Shown here: positions 1 through 9,727 of the stretch, in pieces
How the letters are laid out: every line of letters begins with the position of its first letter
Numbering within the stretch: position 1 is the first letter of the stretch
Source of the DNA: Bolinopsis microptera
Taxonomy: Eukaryota > Ctenophora > Tentaculata > Lobata > Bolinopsidae
Direction of reading: 5' to 3'
DNA length: 64,000 nt
Assembly (NCBI RefSeq): GCF_026151205.1
Contig: NC_087078.1
Location: 1,030,175-1,094,174, forward strand
The notes under the pieces: generated by a model
Databases searched by the model: none
What the model was told of the DNA's origin: nothing
The model's input: the letters and a program-made list of their open reading frames with translations, nothing else
Program-made: the position numbers and the translations under genes

Positions 1-402
1 TCTGAAGAAGACAACTTCACCAACATCCCTCTCTCCCCCTTCTCCCCAGGTGAAGTACACATTACAGTGGAGGAGTGCATCCCTCCCCATGGTAACACTG
101 CTAGTTACCATGGTAACACTGAGGAATGCATCCCACCCCCACCACCAGACCAGCCTCCACCTGAGGATGATGATGAAGATGAGAGTGAAGGAAAGGTGCA
201 GGATGTTGGAGAAGGAGTGAAAGAGGATGGAGAAAAGGAGGAGGAGGGTAGTAGGGAGGAGGGTGGAGATAAAGAGGGGGAAGAGAAGGATGAAGATAAG
301 GAAGAATCAGTAAAACAGGAGCATGTAGGCAAAGGAGAGGTTGTAATCAATTTTGATGGTATCGGAATAAATGTTGACGCGGAGGAGGAAATGAATGTTT
401 AA
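1..402 (+). CDS. 3' end of a gene coding an acidic C-terminal tail (5' part outside window)
   Basis: The frame is open from base 1 to a TAA at 400-402. From about codon 45 the protein is dominated by Glu, Asp, Lys and Gly, after a proline run (PPPPPDQPPPEDDDEDE), so it is probably a disordered acidic tail. It ends in a less biased segment (VVINFDGIGINV). A pyrimidine-rich stretch ending in CAG at about 35-50 could be a 3' splice site, in which case coding starts at 51; otherwise it runs in from the left. The coding DNA contains two copies of the palindromic motif GTTACCATGGTAAC region (91-118), also found outside genes at 1314-1365. The family is not recognised. The opposite-strand Ser/Pro-rich frame is a shadow. 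Confidence 0.55.
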   Translation, partial: SEEDNFTNIPLSPFSPGEVHITVEECIPPHGNTASYHGNTEECIPPPPPDQPPPEDDDEDESEGKVQDVGEGVKEDGEKEEEGSREEGGDKEGEEKDEDKEESVKQEHVGKGEVVINFDGIGINVDAEEEMNV

Positions 403-528
403 GATAGAGCTCTTAGAAATGCTCTGATAACTTTTGCAATTGCATATTCATTATTACATCACTTTGTTGAAAATTTGATTATTTGAATTTTGGTTATATG
501 TTTGCTAAAATAATATAATGCCCAAAGG

Positions 529-534
529 AATAAA
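529..534 (+). promoter_or_regulatory. poly(A) signal AATAAA of the left-edge gene
   Basis: AATAAA lies 127 bases after the stop codon at 402, a plausible 3' UTR length. This is motif evidence only. Confidence 0.45.
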
Positions 535-1310
535 AGATACCCAGGTTTCTTTGCTGTATTTACGTTATTCACTGTAACTGGATTACGACATAGATTGCCT
601 TGTGAATCGTATCTTTTATATCTATCCTTTTAAAGGAACTTATCAATTAACAATATCTTGTGAATTAAAGTAATTAATTAATTAATTAATTAAAGTATTT
701 TACCATGTATCATATTATTTATTAGTTTATTGTTTTGCTGCAACTTTACAGATGCCAGAAGCAAAGTTATTTGAGCATTTTTTCAGAATGTGAGTAAATT
801 GCATGATTTATGTTTACAGAATGGGTTCCGAATAAATCGGGTTGCGAACGTACTTGATTAAGTTTTTGAGTTTTTTGCGCCGTTGAATTTGATAGTATTT
901 ATCTTATCATATATTATTGTTGTACTGTTAATATTGAACTGTTTCATTGTAAATATATTTCACATATGAATACCTGCTCATTAATAATTGATAATTTCTT
1001 TTACCACTAGCTATTCGTTTCATTCGCCGTTATTTTACAATTAGGGGCGGTTCCGTTTTTCTTAAACAAATTTTTCACTGCTATTTTCAACATTTGTTTT
1101 CAAATGTGGTGTTGTTAATAATTTAATAACTGAACAAAATATTTTAACAACTAAAATATATGAAATAGCATGAAATACATTATAAAACATTTAAAAAAAG
1201 CAGTTTCTCAGTCCAACTTTACTTTTAAAGTAGAAAAAACGATTCATTCTTGCAGCCCACAAATTAGGTTAATTCTGTTGAAAATTAAATCTCGTATAGA
1301 AACTGGGATC
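535..1310. other. AT-rich intergenic stretch
   Basis: No convincing gene. It contains a short (TTAA)n run at about 669-691 and otherwise unstructured AT-rich DNA. Confidence 0.5.
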
Positions 1311-1313
1311 TTA

Positions 1314-1365
1314 CCATGGTAACACTGCTAATTACCATGGTAACACTGCTAGTTACCATGGTAAC
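1314..1365. repeat. GTTACCATGGTAAC palindromic repeat, three copies
   Basis: Three copies of the self-complementary block TTACCATGGTAA separated by CACTGCTA-type spacers. The same block with the same spacer is inside the coding sequence at 91-118. Confidence 0.7.
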
Positions 1366-1474
1366 CGGGATCGTTAGCTCACTCTCAGTCTTATGTTAAC
1401 GTTTGTACATATTCAATCAGCTTCTCAGATTCAATCTCTACGAATTCTAACATTTATTAACAATCTAATATTGC

Positions 1475-1783
1475 TCAATCATCCAAATTACATTCTTTAC
1501 ATATCGTCTCAGTCATATAATTCTCCTCATACATGAACGTGACCTCAACGCCACTTTCCTTGCCCAACAGAAGGGAATCACACGCCAGACACGACTCAAA
1601 CACCCTCATCTCCTTACTACAACACAATCTCCTACAGTTAATTTTAATAATATTACTAATATTACTGTTCCCTCTCTTTAGAACACTCTCTTGTATAGTT
1701 GAATAACAGACCGCATACAATACACACTGCTTAGCAAATTGTAGGAAACTTAAATCAACTTCCTGATCCTCTGCACTTTTGCT
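1475..1783 (-). CDS. hypothetical cysteine-rich open frame (possible terminal exon)
   Basis: The minus-strand frame is open from 1783 down to a stop at 1475-1477. It encodes about 100 residues, including LQFAKQCVLYAVCYS, then INCRRLCCSKEM, ESCLACDSLLLG and ICKECNLDD. The spaced CxxC-like pairs resemble a zinc ribbon, but no family is recognised. A possible acceptor (GTGCAG) lies at the start of the frame. An in-frame TAA at 1784-1786 separates it from another 75-codon open frame (2011-1787) in the same frame, so it may be a terminal exon or a broken gene. Composition looks protein-like rather than low-complexity. Confidence 0.3.
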   Translation of the reverse strand, partial: SKSAEDQEVDLSFLQFAKQCVLYAVCYSTIQESVLKRGNSNISNIIKINCRRLCCSKEMRVFESCLACDSLLLGKESGVEVTFMYEENYMTETICKECNLDD

Positions 1784-2043
1784 TTACGAACGGTCACGTA
1801 CACAGTACACACCCACTGTGCAAACAAACGAACAGCTGCATATGACATCAGCTGTAGAGCGATCACAATAAACTAGAGACTGAAGACGAGGGTCATTAGC
1901 ACTGCATAGATAAGCTAATAAGGTAATGCTCAAGATCCTACGTGACAATGTGAGCAGTGACGTAAAACTATTGTAGTGTAAGTAATAGTGATATCGCTTT
2001 AACATCTTCATCGGATTTTTGTGGTTGCTACGGTGAGGGAGGG

Positions 2044-2137
2044 ATTGTAGGTTTACAAACTACCAGGACGCGCGCCGAGTTGGACTCGTCGACGGTCCAA
2101 TATATGGAACAGATATTTTACGAGTATCACCCGTTAA
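2044..2137 (+). repeat. dispersed repeat B, copy 1
   Basis: About 94 bp starting with the small hairpin TTGTAGGTTTACAA, through CCAGGACGCGCGCCGAG, to ATTTTACGAGTATC. Similar copies occur at 5865-5942 (minus) and 26652-26738 (plus). Probably a short non-autonomous mobile repeat. Confidence 0.65.
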
Positions 2138-2277
2138 GGGAGGGAGGGAGGGAGGGAGGGAGGGAGGGAGGGAGGGAGGGAGGGAGGGAGGGAGGGAGGG
2201 AGGGAGGGAGGGAGGGAGGGAGGGAGGGAGGGAGGGAGGGAGGGAGGGAGGGAGGGAGAGAGGGAGGGAGGGAGTAA
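2137..2277. repeat. (GGGA)n microsatellite
   Basis: An almost perfect GGGA tetranucleotide run of about 140 bp. The long Gly/Glu/Arg and Pro/Ser/Leu frames across it are artefacts. Confidence 0.95.
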
Positions 2278-2283
2278 GGAACT

Positions 2284-2350
2284 TATCTTGTCCGTTCAAA
2301 TAAAGCCTGTTTTTTTAACGGTCCGTCCAAGTCAAAGTCCGTCGACTTCC
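2284..2350. repeat. fragment related to the ends of the pogo-like element
   Basis: The motifs TCCGTTCAAATAAAG and GTCCGTCCAAG seen in the sub-terminal part of the 2790-3654 element also occur here, outside its termini. Probably an older partial copy. Confidence 0.5.
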
Positions 2351-2789
2351 CAACAGTATTTCACTACGAACTAATTGTATGTGAATTGTGACAACTTTTT
2401 AATTTTGGTAAATTTCAATTTTTGTCAAAATCATAAGACTAAATTGTATCAACATTTTATTTGTTATTTCTTAAAGACTGTTTTTCTTGCTTTCCTACTG
2501 TATCCAAAATCGATTGCAAAATTACTACTCAGTAGTACTCAGTTATGATCCATCTATAAAAGGGGCAGGCGGTCATCACCACACCTTATTTATTTTTAAA
2601 ACTTTTAAACTGTTCCCATGAGAATGTCATCTCCGTGTGGCAGGTTACATTAATCGCTTAGAGAGTTGAAACAGTGCAATTTAGTAGATTATCGCTTATA
2701 AATCTATAAATATACTTTCCAGCTTCCTGCGTCATAAACAATACCATTTCCTTACCGAACGTTAAAGTTAATAAACTCTGGCCAGGATA

Positions 2790-3654
2790 CCTTATCGGAC
2801 CTTATTTGGACGGACATTACTTGAACGCTGGAGGCCCTAGCGTTCATCTTAATGTACGTTCAAATAAAGTCCGTTCAATTAATGTCCGTCCAAGTTAAAG
2901 TCCGTTGAAATTTTTTCAAAAAATATTCCATTTCGAACTTTTTGTCCAGAATATGACAACTTTGAAAACTTTATTGTGCCGTAAGTTAACGACGGAAGGG
3001 TTCTCCTTGGTCTGCCGGAGGCACAGAAAACTCTACTAGTATATGATGTTTTCAAGGGTCACTTAAATTATGGCACTCAACAACATAGTTCATAAACTAG
3101 TCCCCGCCAACATGACAAACTTGTTCCAGCCTCTAGATATTACGGTAAATCGTGTTGCCAAGGACATTGTCCGACGTTGTTATAGTTCATATTACTCGGG
3201 GGCGGTAAGGAAACAGTGCTAGGAAAGCTCCACGTGATGTTAAGGTTAACCTTAAGTTGTCTAAGATAAAACCACTTCACGCCGAATGTAAAAGTTAACA
3301 CTGAAATGCAGGACCGGGGTAGTTTGATAAAAAAGGTTTCCATAAAGCTAGAAATCACTGATGCTTTAAGCATGGACTATTTCATGCACGAAACCCCATT
3401 TGATGAAGATGATATGTGATATTAGACACTGATCATGTACACATATTTTAACATTTTTACTGCTTAATGACTGCTTTTCTTACTTACTGTATAAAAAATG
3501 GATTTAAAAATCATTTGCTGAAATTTAAAAACGTCAAAAAAATTGAAAAAAATTCGGATTTTTGATGGTTTCGAATGCCTTCGAGCGTTCATATTAATGT
3601 CCGTTCATGTAATGTCCGTTCATGTAATGTCCGTCCAAATAAGGTCCGATAAGG
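2790..3654 (+). mobile_element. pogo/Tc1-mariner-like DNA transposon relic flanked by TA
   Basis: The ends are inverted repeats: CCTTATCGGACCTTATTTGG at 2790 matches the reverse complement of the sequence ending CCGATAAGG at 3654. Each end is flanked by TA, the target duplication of the Tc1/mariner/pogo superfamily. The inside has plus-strand remnants of a DDE transposase in more than one frame: TLLVYDVFKGH near 3030-3065, then NLFQPLDITVNRVAK near 3115-3165, which matches the LLQPLD motif of pogo/Tigger/CENP-B-type transposases. An acidic end, PFDEDDM plus stop, lies near 3420. The frame is broken, so it is a non-autonomous relic. Sub-terminal GTCCGTTCA/GTCCGTCCAA motifs recur at 2838-2900 and 3590-3640. 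Confidence 0.75.
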
Positions 3655-3997
3655 TAAGTCACGGAATATCAATAATAATATTAACTTTTCTTATACCCCG
3701 TACTAGAACAGTATTGTGTCCAACAACATGACCAACTACAACTACAACTATATGGCCGTAATTATCATGATAGTTGTAGTAGTTGGACGAATTACCGATC
3801 TCTTCCAACAACTATCATAAAGTAAAATCGGCGTTAAACAACATATCGTCGATGAACGATTCAGCAGAACGATCAGCTATCACCCTGATGACCAATTATA
3901 ATACAAGGATCACTAGAACTGAATCATCTTTAAAAAACTTGTTCAAGTGGTTGAGGACCATAGGTCTAAATTTTTGTTCACCTCTAAGAAAGGTTTA

Positions 3998-4430
3998 AGG
4001 AACTTCCATTGAAATTACAGTATTCAGTTCAATTTTGAATAATATACATAGTTGGACTGTTTTGTGCAGATTGTTTTAAAATTTCCTCTTTGTTATTCTC
4101 ATTTATTTTGATATTTCCCATCAAACAGCTGTAATGCTGTAAGTGTATATCAATTGTGTCAAAATCACTAATGTAACTAGTAACTACTTGGGAGCAATAA
4201 TAAGTGTTTCTACCCCACTAATATGCACTTGCTACCCCAGTCTGACGGTTCACACGAATCCCCATGAGCAATGGACGCGACCGCGCCTCAAAATGGAGGC
4301 GCGGAGACATGTTGATCACTTGATGATAAAATCGTAGAGACATGTGACATGAGACCTTGAATAATGTTAACCATTTTATCACATTTATATAATATATTAC
4401 ACTCCAATCCATTGCTTTCACTGAAAGTTT
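3998..4430. other. no feature recognised
   Basis: AT-rich sequence with short open frames of no evident meaning. Confidence 0.4.
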
Positions 4431-4865
4431 CAGGGCCCTATCTAAGGGGAGCGAAAGCGTGCTAAATCACTCTACAGTCGATTTTCGAGATTGTTCTAAA
4501 AGGGGCCCCGACAGTTGAAACCAACTTCAATCGATGTATTTTCAAACGCTGATTCCGAATCACCCCCATGACATTAAAAAATCGGTTAAAATGCTCCCCT
4601 GACGAGATATTGGCGAAAAACTGTCTCGATCACGTGATATGACCGTATAACTATAAGCAAGTTAGTCTAATTTCTCGTTAGGGTTAGAATTTCAGCATAT
4701 GCTTTTGTTAAGGATTGGGTTAGGGTTAGAGTTGGGATCAGATTAGAGGGTTAGGGTTTCGAATAGTCGTTCAGGGCCAGCTAGAGAACGGGTTGAAAAA
4801 GTCACGTGACAGTCGAGTGTAGAGTCAAGAGTGATTAATCATCATCCATCTACAGGGCTCTATAT
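4431..4865. mobile_element. dispersed repeat A, divergent copy with internal TTAGGG-like motifs
   Basis: Contains the block CGATGTATTTTCAAACGCTG followed by ATTCCGAATCACCCCCATGACAT, shared with 8187-8362 and (inverted) 25397-25752. It also has several GGGTTAGGGTTAG motifs at 4676-4760. The ends AGGGCCCTATCTA and CTACAGGGCTCTATAT are imperfect inverted repeats. Probably a non-autonomous DNA transposon. Confidence 0.5.
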
Positions 4866-5088
4866 CAAACTGGGGTCTCCTACCCTCCCTCCCGTCCTCC
4901 CGCTAAATCTATATTTCGACATGATTATTTGTCCAGATATCTATTTTAAGTATGATGTGTAATCGAATTCGCGCACCGCGGGCGCGTTCAGATAAAATGG
5001 CCTTGAGATCTGATTGAGCTTTTCTGAGCGTTTTAGTTGCAGTGATCTTTTGGATAAGGTTTCCTGTGTTTGCAAGAATATCTTGATT

Positions 5089-5864
5089 TCGGCTGCTTAA
5101 AATTGGCCGAAAATTTCACCAATTATCCGTCTCCTGGCCAGTGGCCATACAACTGCGTAAAATGTTTGAAGAAAGTGTGATCTTTAAGTTTAAGTCTCGA
5201 GATATGGGCCTGCGATACTGGCCTGGGATAGGGTTTTTCGGGTTTTCAAGGGATATCTCAAGTTCGGCTGCTTAAAATTTGCCCAAAATCTCACCGATTA
5301 TCTGTGTCCTGGCCATACAGCGATGTGAAAAGTTTGAAGAAAGTGGGACTTTTGAGTCTCGAGATATGCGCCTTTGTGACCCCCAAAATTGCCCCTTTGG
5401 ATAGGGTTTTCGGGTTTTCAAGGGATATCTCGAGTTCGGCTGCTTAAACTTTGCCCAAAATCTCACCGATTATCCGTTTCCTAGCCATACAACTGCGTGA
5501 AAAGTTTGAAGAAAGTGTGATCTTTAAGTCTCGAGATATGGGCCTGCGATACTGGCCTGGGATAGGGTTTTTCGGGTTTTCAAGGGATATCTCAAGTTCG
5601 GCTGCTTAAAATTTGCCCAAAATCTCACCGATTATCCGTGTCCTGGCCATACAGCGATGTGAAAAGTTTGAAGAAAGTGGGACTTTTGAGTCTCGAGATA
5701 TGCGCCTTTGTGACCCCCAAAATTGCCCCTTTGGATAGGGTTTTCGGGTTTTCAAGGGATATCTTGAGTTCGGCTGCTTAAAATTTGCCCAAAATCTCAC
5801 CGATTATCCGTGTCCTGGCCATACAGCGATGTGAAAAGTTTGAAGAAAGTGGGACTATACTCGT
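5089..5864. repeat. tandem ~170-bp repeat with a ~334-bp higher-order period
   Basis: The block GTTCGGCTGCTTAAAATTTG recurs five times at spacings of about 161-174 bp. Alternating variants make a 334-bp dimer unit (5272-5466 and 5606-5800 are near identical). Each unit also carries a GGGTTTTCAAGGGATATCTC segment. It is satellite-like, with no coding evidence. Confidence 0.8.
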
Positions 5865-5942
5865 AAAATATTTATTCCATATATTAGGACCGTCGACGAG
5901 TCCATGATCGGCGCGCGTCCTGGTAGGTTGTAAACCTACAAT
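5865..5942 (-). repeat. dispersed repeat B, copy 2
   Basis: Reverse complement of the 2044-2137 repeat, inserted directly at the end of the 170-bp tandem array. Ends in the hairpin TTGTAGGTTTACAACCTAC. Confidence 0.65.
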
Positions 5943-6138
5943 CATAGACATAAACAAGAGGTTGTGATTCTGTCCCGGCCGATTCCAGTACTGTATTGCG
6001 ACACGTATTCTAGAGTGACACGTACCCTTGTGCGAAAACCTCCAAGATCGACACTGTCGCACTAGTAGTACAGTATGAGTAAGCTACCTGGACTGTAGTG
6101 CGACATGAACTCAAGATCAAAGTGCGACAGAGAATTTC

Positions 6139-6245
6139 TTGTATCACGTGGTGACCCCCACGGTCGCTTCACCCTGTATCGTCTTACTCTTCGACGATAC
6201 AGGGGGAGCCGCGCACTTCGTGCGCGGCGGGTCATACAACATTAC
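6139..6245. repeat. pair of strong hairpins
   Basis: CCTGTATCGTC/GACGATACAGG (about 6173-6203) and CCGCGCAC-TTC-GTGCGCGG (about 6210-6229) are near-perfect inverted repeats with short loops. The long frame across them (6139-6630) is not credible as a gene. Confidence 0.55.
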
Positions 6246-6554
6246 AACGTATGACAAAGAATTTCTAAGGTCTAAAGGTACCATCAATAACAAGATGAGG
6301 AGCCTCGCCCTCAGTAAAAACGATCCATGTGATTCCACTGTGCCGAACCGGAACAGGAAAGATCTTCTTCATTCTCCTCTCCACCGAGTTGGTAGAACTC
6401 CCCTGATAGTGGATAGAGGGGAGGGATATCTATTAGTATTACTATTACTATTAGCTTTTTTTGGTCCCATGGAAAAATATTGTTCCTACCCGAAATTATT
6501 GCCGGTCAAACTCAAAGGTCAGCGCTTATGTGTAATTGTATTGCGTAGCCGTAA

Positions 6555-6805
6555 ACGATTTTCAATCGCTTGCGCCCTGAAAATCGAGTCTAAAAATCTA
6601 TATTCTGCATTTTTTGAGCAATCACCCTGATAAACTTTCAGGATATGTTCTAAGGACCATTTAAAAGAGATTGTCCGGCCAGAATTTTGGGAAAAATGTT
6701 TATTTGTTATGAGAACATAACAAAGTTTCATGGTGATTGCTCAAAAATTGTAGAAGATAAATTTTTAGACTAGATTTTCAGGGTGCGCGATTGAAAAATA
6801 TATCA
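6555..6805. mobile_element. foldback/MITE-like palindrome, ~250 bp
   Basis: Arms 6555-6640 and 6723-6805 are inverted copies of each other. Both carry the CCCTGAAAATC, GTCTAAAAATC and TTTTTGAGCAATCACC blocks. The loop is about 80 bp. No coding content. Confidence 0.65.
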
Positions 6806-7078
6806 ATATTTTCCGACTCGAACTTGTCGAACTTCAGTACGACTACGTGTCGCACTACATCATACATTCACTTGCAGTTGCAGTACCTTTATCGTCCCGC
6901 GCCTAAGTTGTAAGTCCCAAGATGAAAAATATAATTGCGATAGTTTCAAGTATCGCAAATTATTTTATTAGGATTCTAGGAATCCTTAAAAAAAAAAATA
7001 ACTAGGTTTGCACTTATAGTTATATTCAGGAAGTGAAAGCATACGCTTATAAATAGATATCCAATAATGATATTACCT

Positions 7079-7135
7079 GGACCTCAGGCTAATGGCTATT
7101 ATGTTCATAAATAAACATAAATAGAGATTCTGCGG
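7079..7135 (-). repeat. dispersed repeat related to 33731-33842
   Basis: The reverse complement contains ATGAACATAATAGCC and CCTGAGGTCC, as in 33790-33835. A weaker related stretch is at 7360-7400. Confidence 0.5.
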
Positions 7136-7418
7136 AATTGGGAATGACATAACATTAACAGGTTGAGCGCGGCCGCGTAAATAATAATATTATTATTACC
7201 GTTATCAGTATCACTATCACGTACTGTCACTGATTCACCGTCTTTGGTTATAGAAATGACTTCCTTTGTTTGGAATTGTTTCCCCTGAATTTTATTCGCT
7301 TGTACGTGTCGGTGGATTGAATTTTTTAATACTGAGGCCATTTTTTGGCTAAAACTCATCGAGGTACCCAGGCTTAGTGTTCATAAACAATATGAAGATT
7401 GACACTTGACAGGCTGAA

Positions 7419-7650
7419 CCCCCCCCCCCCCCCCCCCCCCCGATGATCTTGGAGTCGAGGCTCCCCTAGCTATTATGCAATACGAGTTCGGAAGCGGGGA
7501 GTCTGCCTTTCAATGTACATATAATTCGAGTCTAGTCAAAATGTTTAAAGTTTTCCTGGAAACTACTTTTCTTCACAGTTCATTTCGACCATCACCCTCA
7601 TCATTATGAGTATGACTATGAGCCGAAAATATTTTTTAGGACCTAGCCCT
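7419..7650. repeat. poly-C tract plus decayed copy of the poly-G/C-ended element
   Basis: A run of 23 C (7419-7441) is followed by sequence recalling the interior of the 39547-40791 element: GGAGTCGAGG, GTCAAAATGTTTAAAGTTTTCC and GCCGAAAATATTTTTT. It looks like an old, degraded relative. Confidence 0.5.
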
Positions 7651-8186
7651 CGAGAATTTTCTCTGGAAATTAATGAAATTTCTGATTGATATCCGGCCAA
7701 TCTGCAATAACCTTATAAACTTCTTACTATAGTCAGATATCCGATCAATTTCTAAATTTTATTACTATCAGAGTGAAATTTGAATTAAAATGTAAAATAT
7801 TGTCACATTATTCTAGAGGGTAAAAAATTAAATTCTGGTTACGTAATCATTTGGGAACCCCCTCCCCCCTCGGCTGATTACGTAGTTGGTAGTATGTGAA
7901 CGAGCCCTAACTTTAAGGATCAGTAAACATATTGCGTTCAGATCAGTGTCAATGATAAATAAAATCCCTAAAAACGGCAGACAAATTCCTAAAATCTGCC
8001 AGCTGATACCTGATCATTATCAATGAATATCATCGCTACATTCCACATTCCAAAAATTGTAAAACGTACGTTTATTTGTACACGTACGGTATGTGTTTAC
8101 TTAAGGACTTTATACTATTATTGTTTTATTGAATAATTGTTTTATTAGCTCATTCCAGTTGCACAATCTGTTTGTTTCCAATAAAT

Positions 8187-8362
8187 CGCTCGCCCAAATT
8201 AAAAAAAATCTTGTAACAAGGTTTTGAGCCGGTATGAAAGTAACTTATATCGATGTATTTTTAAACGCTGATTCCGAATCACCCCCAATGACATAAGGTA
8301 AAATTTCCCTGAAAAATTATAGGCAAAAACTAATTCGGTCACGTGATAATTTTTGGGCGAGC
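8187..8362. mobile_element. MITE-like repeat A with CGCTCGCCCAAA ends
   Basis: Begins CGCTCGCCCAAATT and ends AATTTTTGGGCGAGC, an inverted repeat. The interior holds the CGATGTATTTTTAAACGCTG and GATTCCGAATCACCCCC blocks shared with 4533-4575 and 25648-25700. 176 bp, non-coding. Confidence 0.7.
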
Positions 8363-8655
8363 AAAATAATATTAGCCCAGTCTGGAATTCAGCACTGTTT
8401 AGTAAATCATTTCATTGCTTTTCGATTGTCTCAACATTTTAAATTCTTGGCTTGCGTTAATCGATCGAAAGATTTATTGAATCTTCTTAGTAATTTCTGA
8501 TCATGAAGCCCATAAATTTACATTTTGTATCGAATTAAAGCTACAAAAATGATGTAGTTTCAATGTTCAGGGCACTTTTAAAAATAATTGGATATTGTAT
8601 AACTGATGACGATTTTAAAAAAACAATTTATGTACGTGGCATGCTAGTATAGTGT

Positions 8656-8716
8656 ACTGATGTGTATCAATATTATTATTATGAAGTGAGCTGATTGAAT
8701 AATATTGATACACATA
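8656..8716. repeat. perfect hairpin upstream of the small membrane-protein gene
   Basis: TGTGTATCAATATTATT is repeated in inverse orientation (AATAATATTGATACACA) across a loop of about 20 bases, about 120 bp before the start codon at 8832. Role unknown. Confidence 0.6.
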
Positions 8717-8831
8717 TTATTGAAGCCTATATTTATAGTTATAGTGAATGGAAATCTAGCGTCCGCCAAAACGAAACAACGGGCGCAATTCTTGTTAAAA
8801 ACCAACACCAGTGTAACAAAGTGGTAGCAAG

Positions 8832-9206
8832 ATGGACAGTTTGGTAGTGGACGAGAACTACGAGCATAAAGTACTACTAATAGTTCACGTGCCAGCAGAT
8901 CACGTGTCAGCAGCTGATCACGTGCAGGAGATGAGACAATTGTTCAATACTAAGAGAAAGCTGGAATTATGCTACATGGGCTTCTGTTCCCTAACCCTTT
9001 TCATAGGGTTAGTAGCAATGACACTGTACGATCACATACGTTTCGCAATGTACGGAATATGGGTGGTATGTTTTGTGTTGGATGTCCTGATCGTGGCTCT
9101 TAGCCTTGTGTATGGCACCAATCAGCTCAATCGTATAGAGGAAAAGTATCCCAACGTCAACGTGAAGGAAAAATGGGCGTACATGCTGGAACATTGCAAT
9201 ACTTAA
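8832..9206 (+). CDS. small two-helix membrane protein, hypothetical
   Basis: A single uninterrupted frame of 124 codons. The first ATG (context AAGATGG) is taken as the start. Residues 1-40 are hydrophilic. Two hydrophobic segments follow at about 47-68 (CYMGFCSLTLFIGLVAM) and 74-96 (MYGIWVVCFVLDVLIVALS), then a charged tail (NRIEEKYPNVNVKEKW). This predicts an integral membrane protein with both ends on the same side. The family is not recognised. It converges on COG2, whose stop is about 500 bp downstream. AATAAA follows at 9259. It could be a lineage-specific gene; composition is not low-complexity. Confidence 0.6.
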   Translation: MDSLVVDENYEHKVLLIVHVPADHVSAADHVQEMRQLFNTKRKLELCYMGFCSLTLFIGLVAMTLYDHIRFAMYGIWVVCFVLDVLIVALSLVYGTNQLNRIEEKYPNVNVKEKWAYMLEHCNT

Positions 9207-9258
9207 CCTACCAACGAGTTAGATAAATTATTGATGAACGAATTTGAAAATGTATGTT

Positions 9259-9264
9259 AATAAA
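9259..9264 (+). promoter_or_regulatory. poly(A) signal of the small membrane-protein gene
   Basis: AATAAA 53 bases after the stop codon at 9206. A second AATAAA occurs near 9469. Confidence 0.45.
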
Positions 9265-9545
9265 CTCGAGTATCTCGATCTTATCAAACAATACTAATTA
9301 TACAACTAATTAATACTAATGTTATACAACTTATCAATAATTTAACACAGAAAGCGCAAACCCATTCTAATAAGAACTCTGAATAAGTTAATGTCACTCC
9401 TACCAAACTAATAGGTACACTTCGGACGCAAATTCAATATTGTTTTGGGATTCAAAGAATGAAATAATAAAATAATAAACAGCAGCTTAAAGTTTGTATA
9501 GTATTTTGTTGAAAAACTATCTCAGTTAATTGTCAAGATACATTA

Positions 9546-9551
9546 TTTATT
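9546..9551 (-). promoter_or_regulatory. poly(A) signal of COG2
   Basis: AATAAA on the minus strand, about 155 bases beyond the COG2 stop and past the stop-codon minisatellite. Confidence 0.45.
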
Positions 9552-9620
9552 ATTATCTCTAATCTTCTGTTAAAAATAAAACATGCACAAGGAATCCCTG
9601 TAAGACTGTTTTTAAATCTG

Positions 9621-9727
9621 TTAACGCTGAGCAACCAAGTTCTAACGCTGAGCAACCAAGTTCTAACGCTGAGCAACCAAGTTCTAACGCTTAGCAACCA
9701 AGTTCTAACGCTTAGCAACCAAGTTCT
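9621..9727 (-). repeat. 21-bp minisatellite made of the last codons of COG2
   Basis: Five tandem 21-bp units. The unit that belongs to COG2 (9705-9725) encodes NLVAKR followed by TAG. The other four lie downstream and repeat the same bases including the stop, two-state at one position (GCTTAGC or GCTGAGC). The array is thus a duplication of the 3' end of the coding sequence into the 3' UTR. Confidence 0.85.

Noticed and set aside
6139..6630. 163-codon plus-strand frame
   Set aside because: It spans hairpin repeats and one arm of a foldback element; no domain recognised and its content follows the palindromes.
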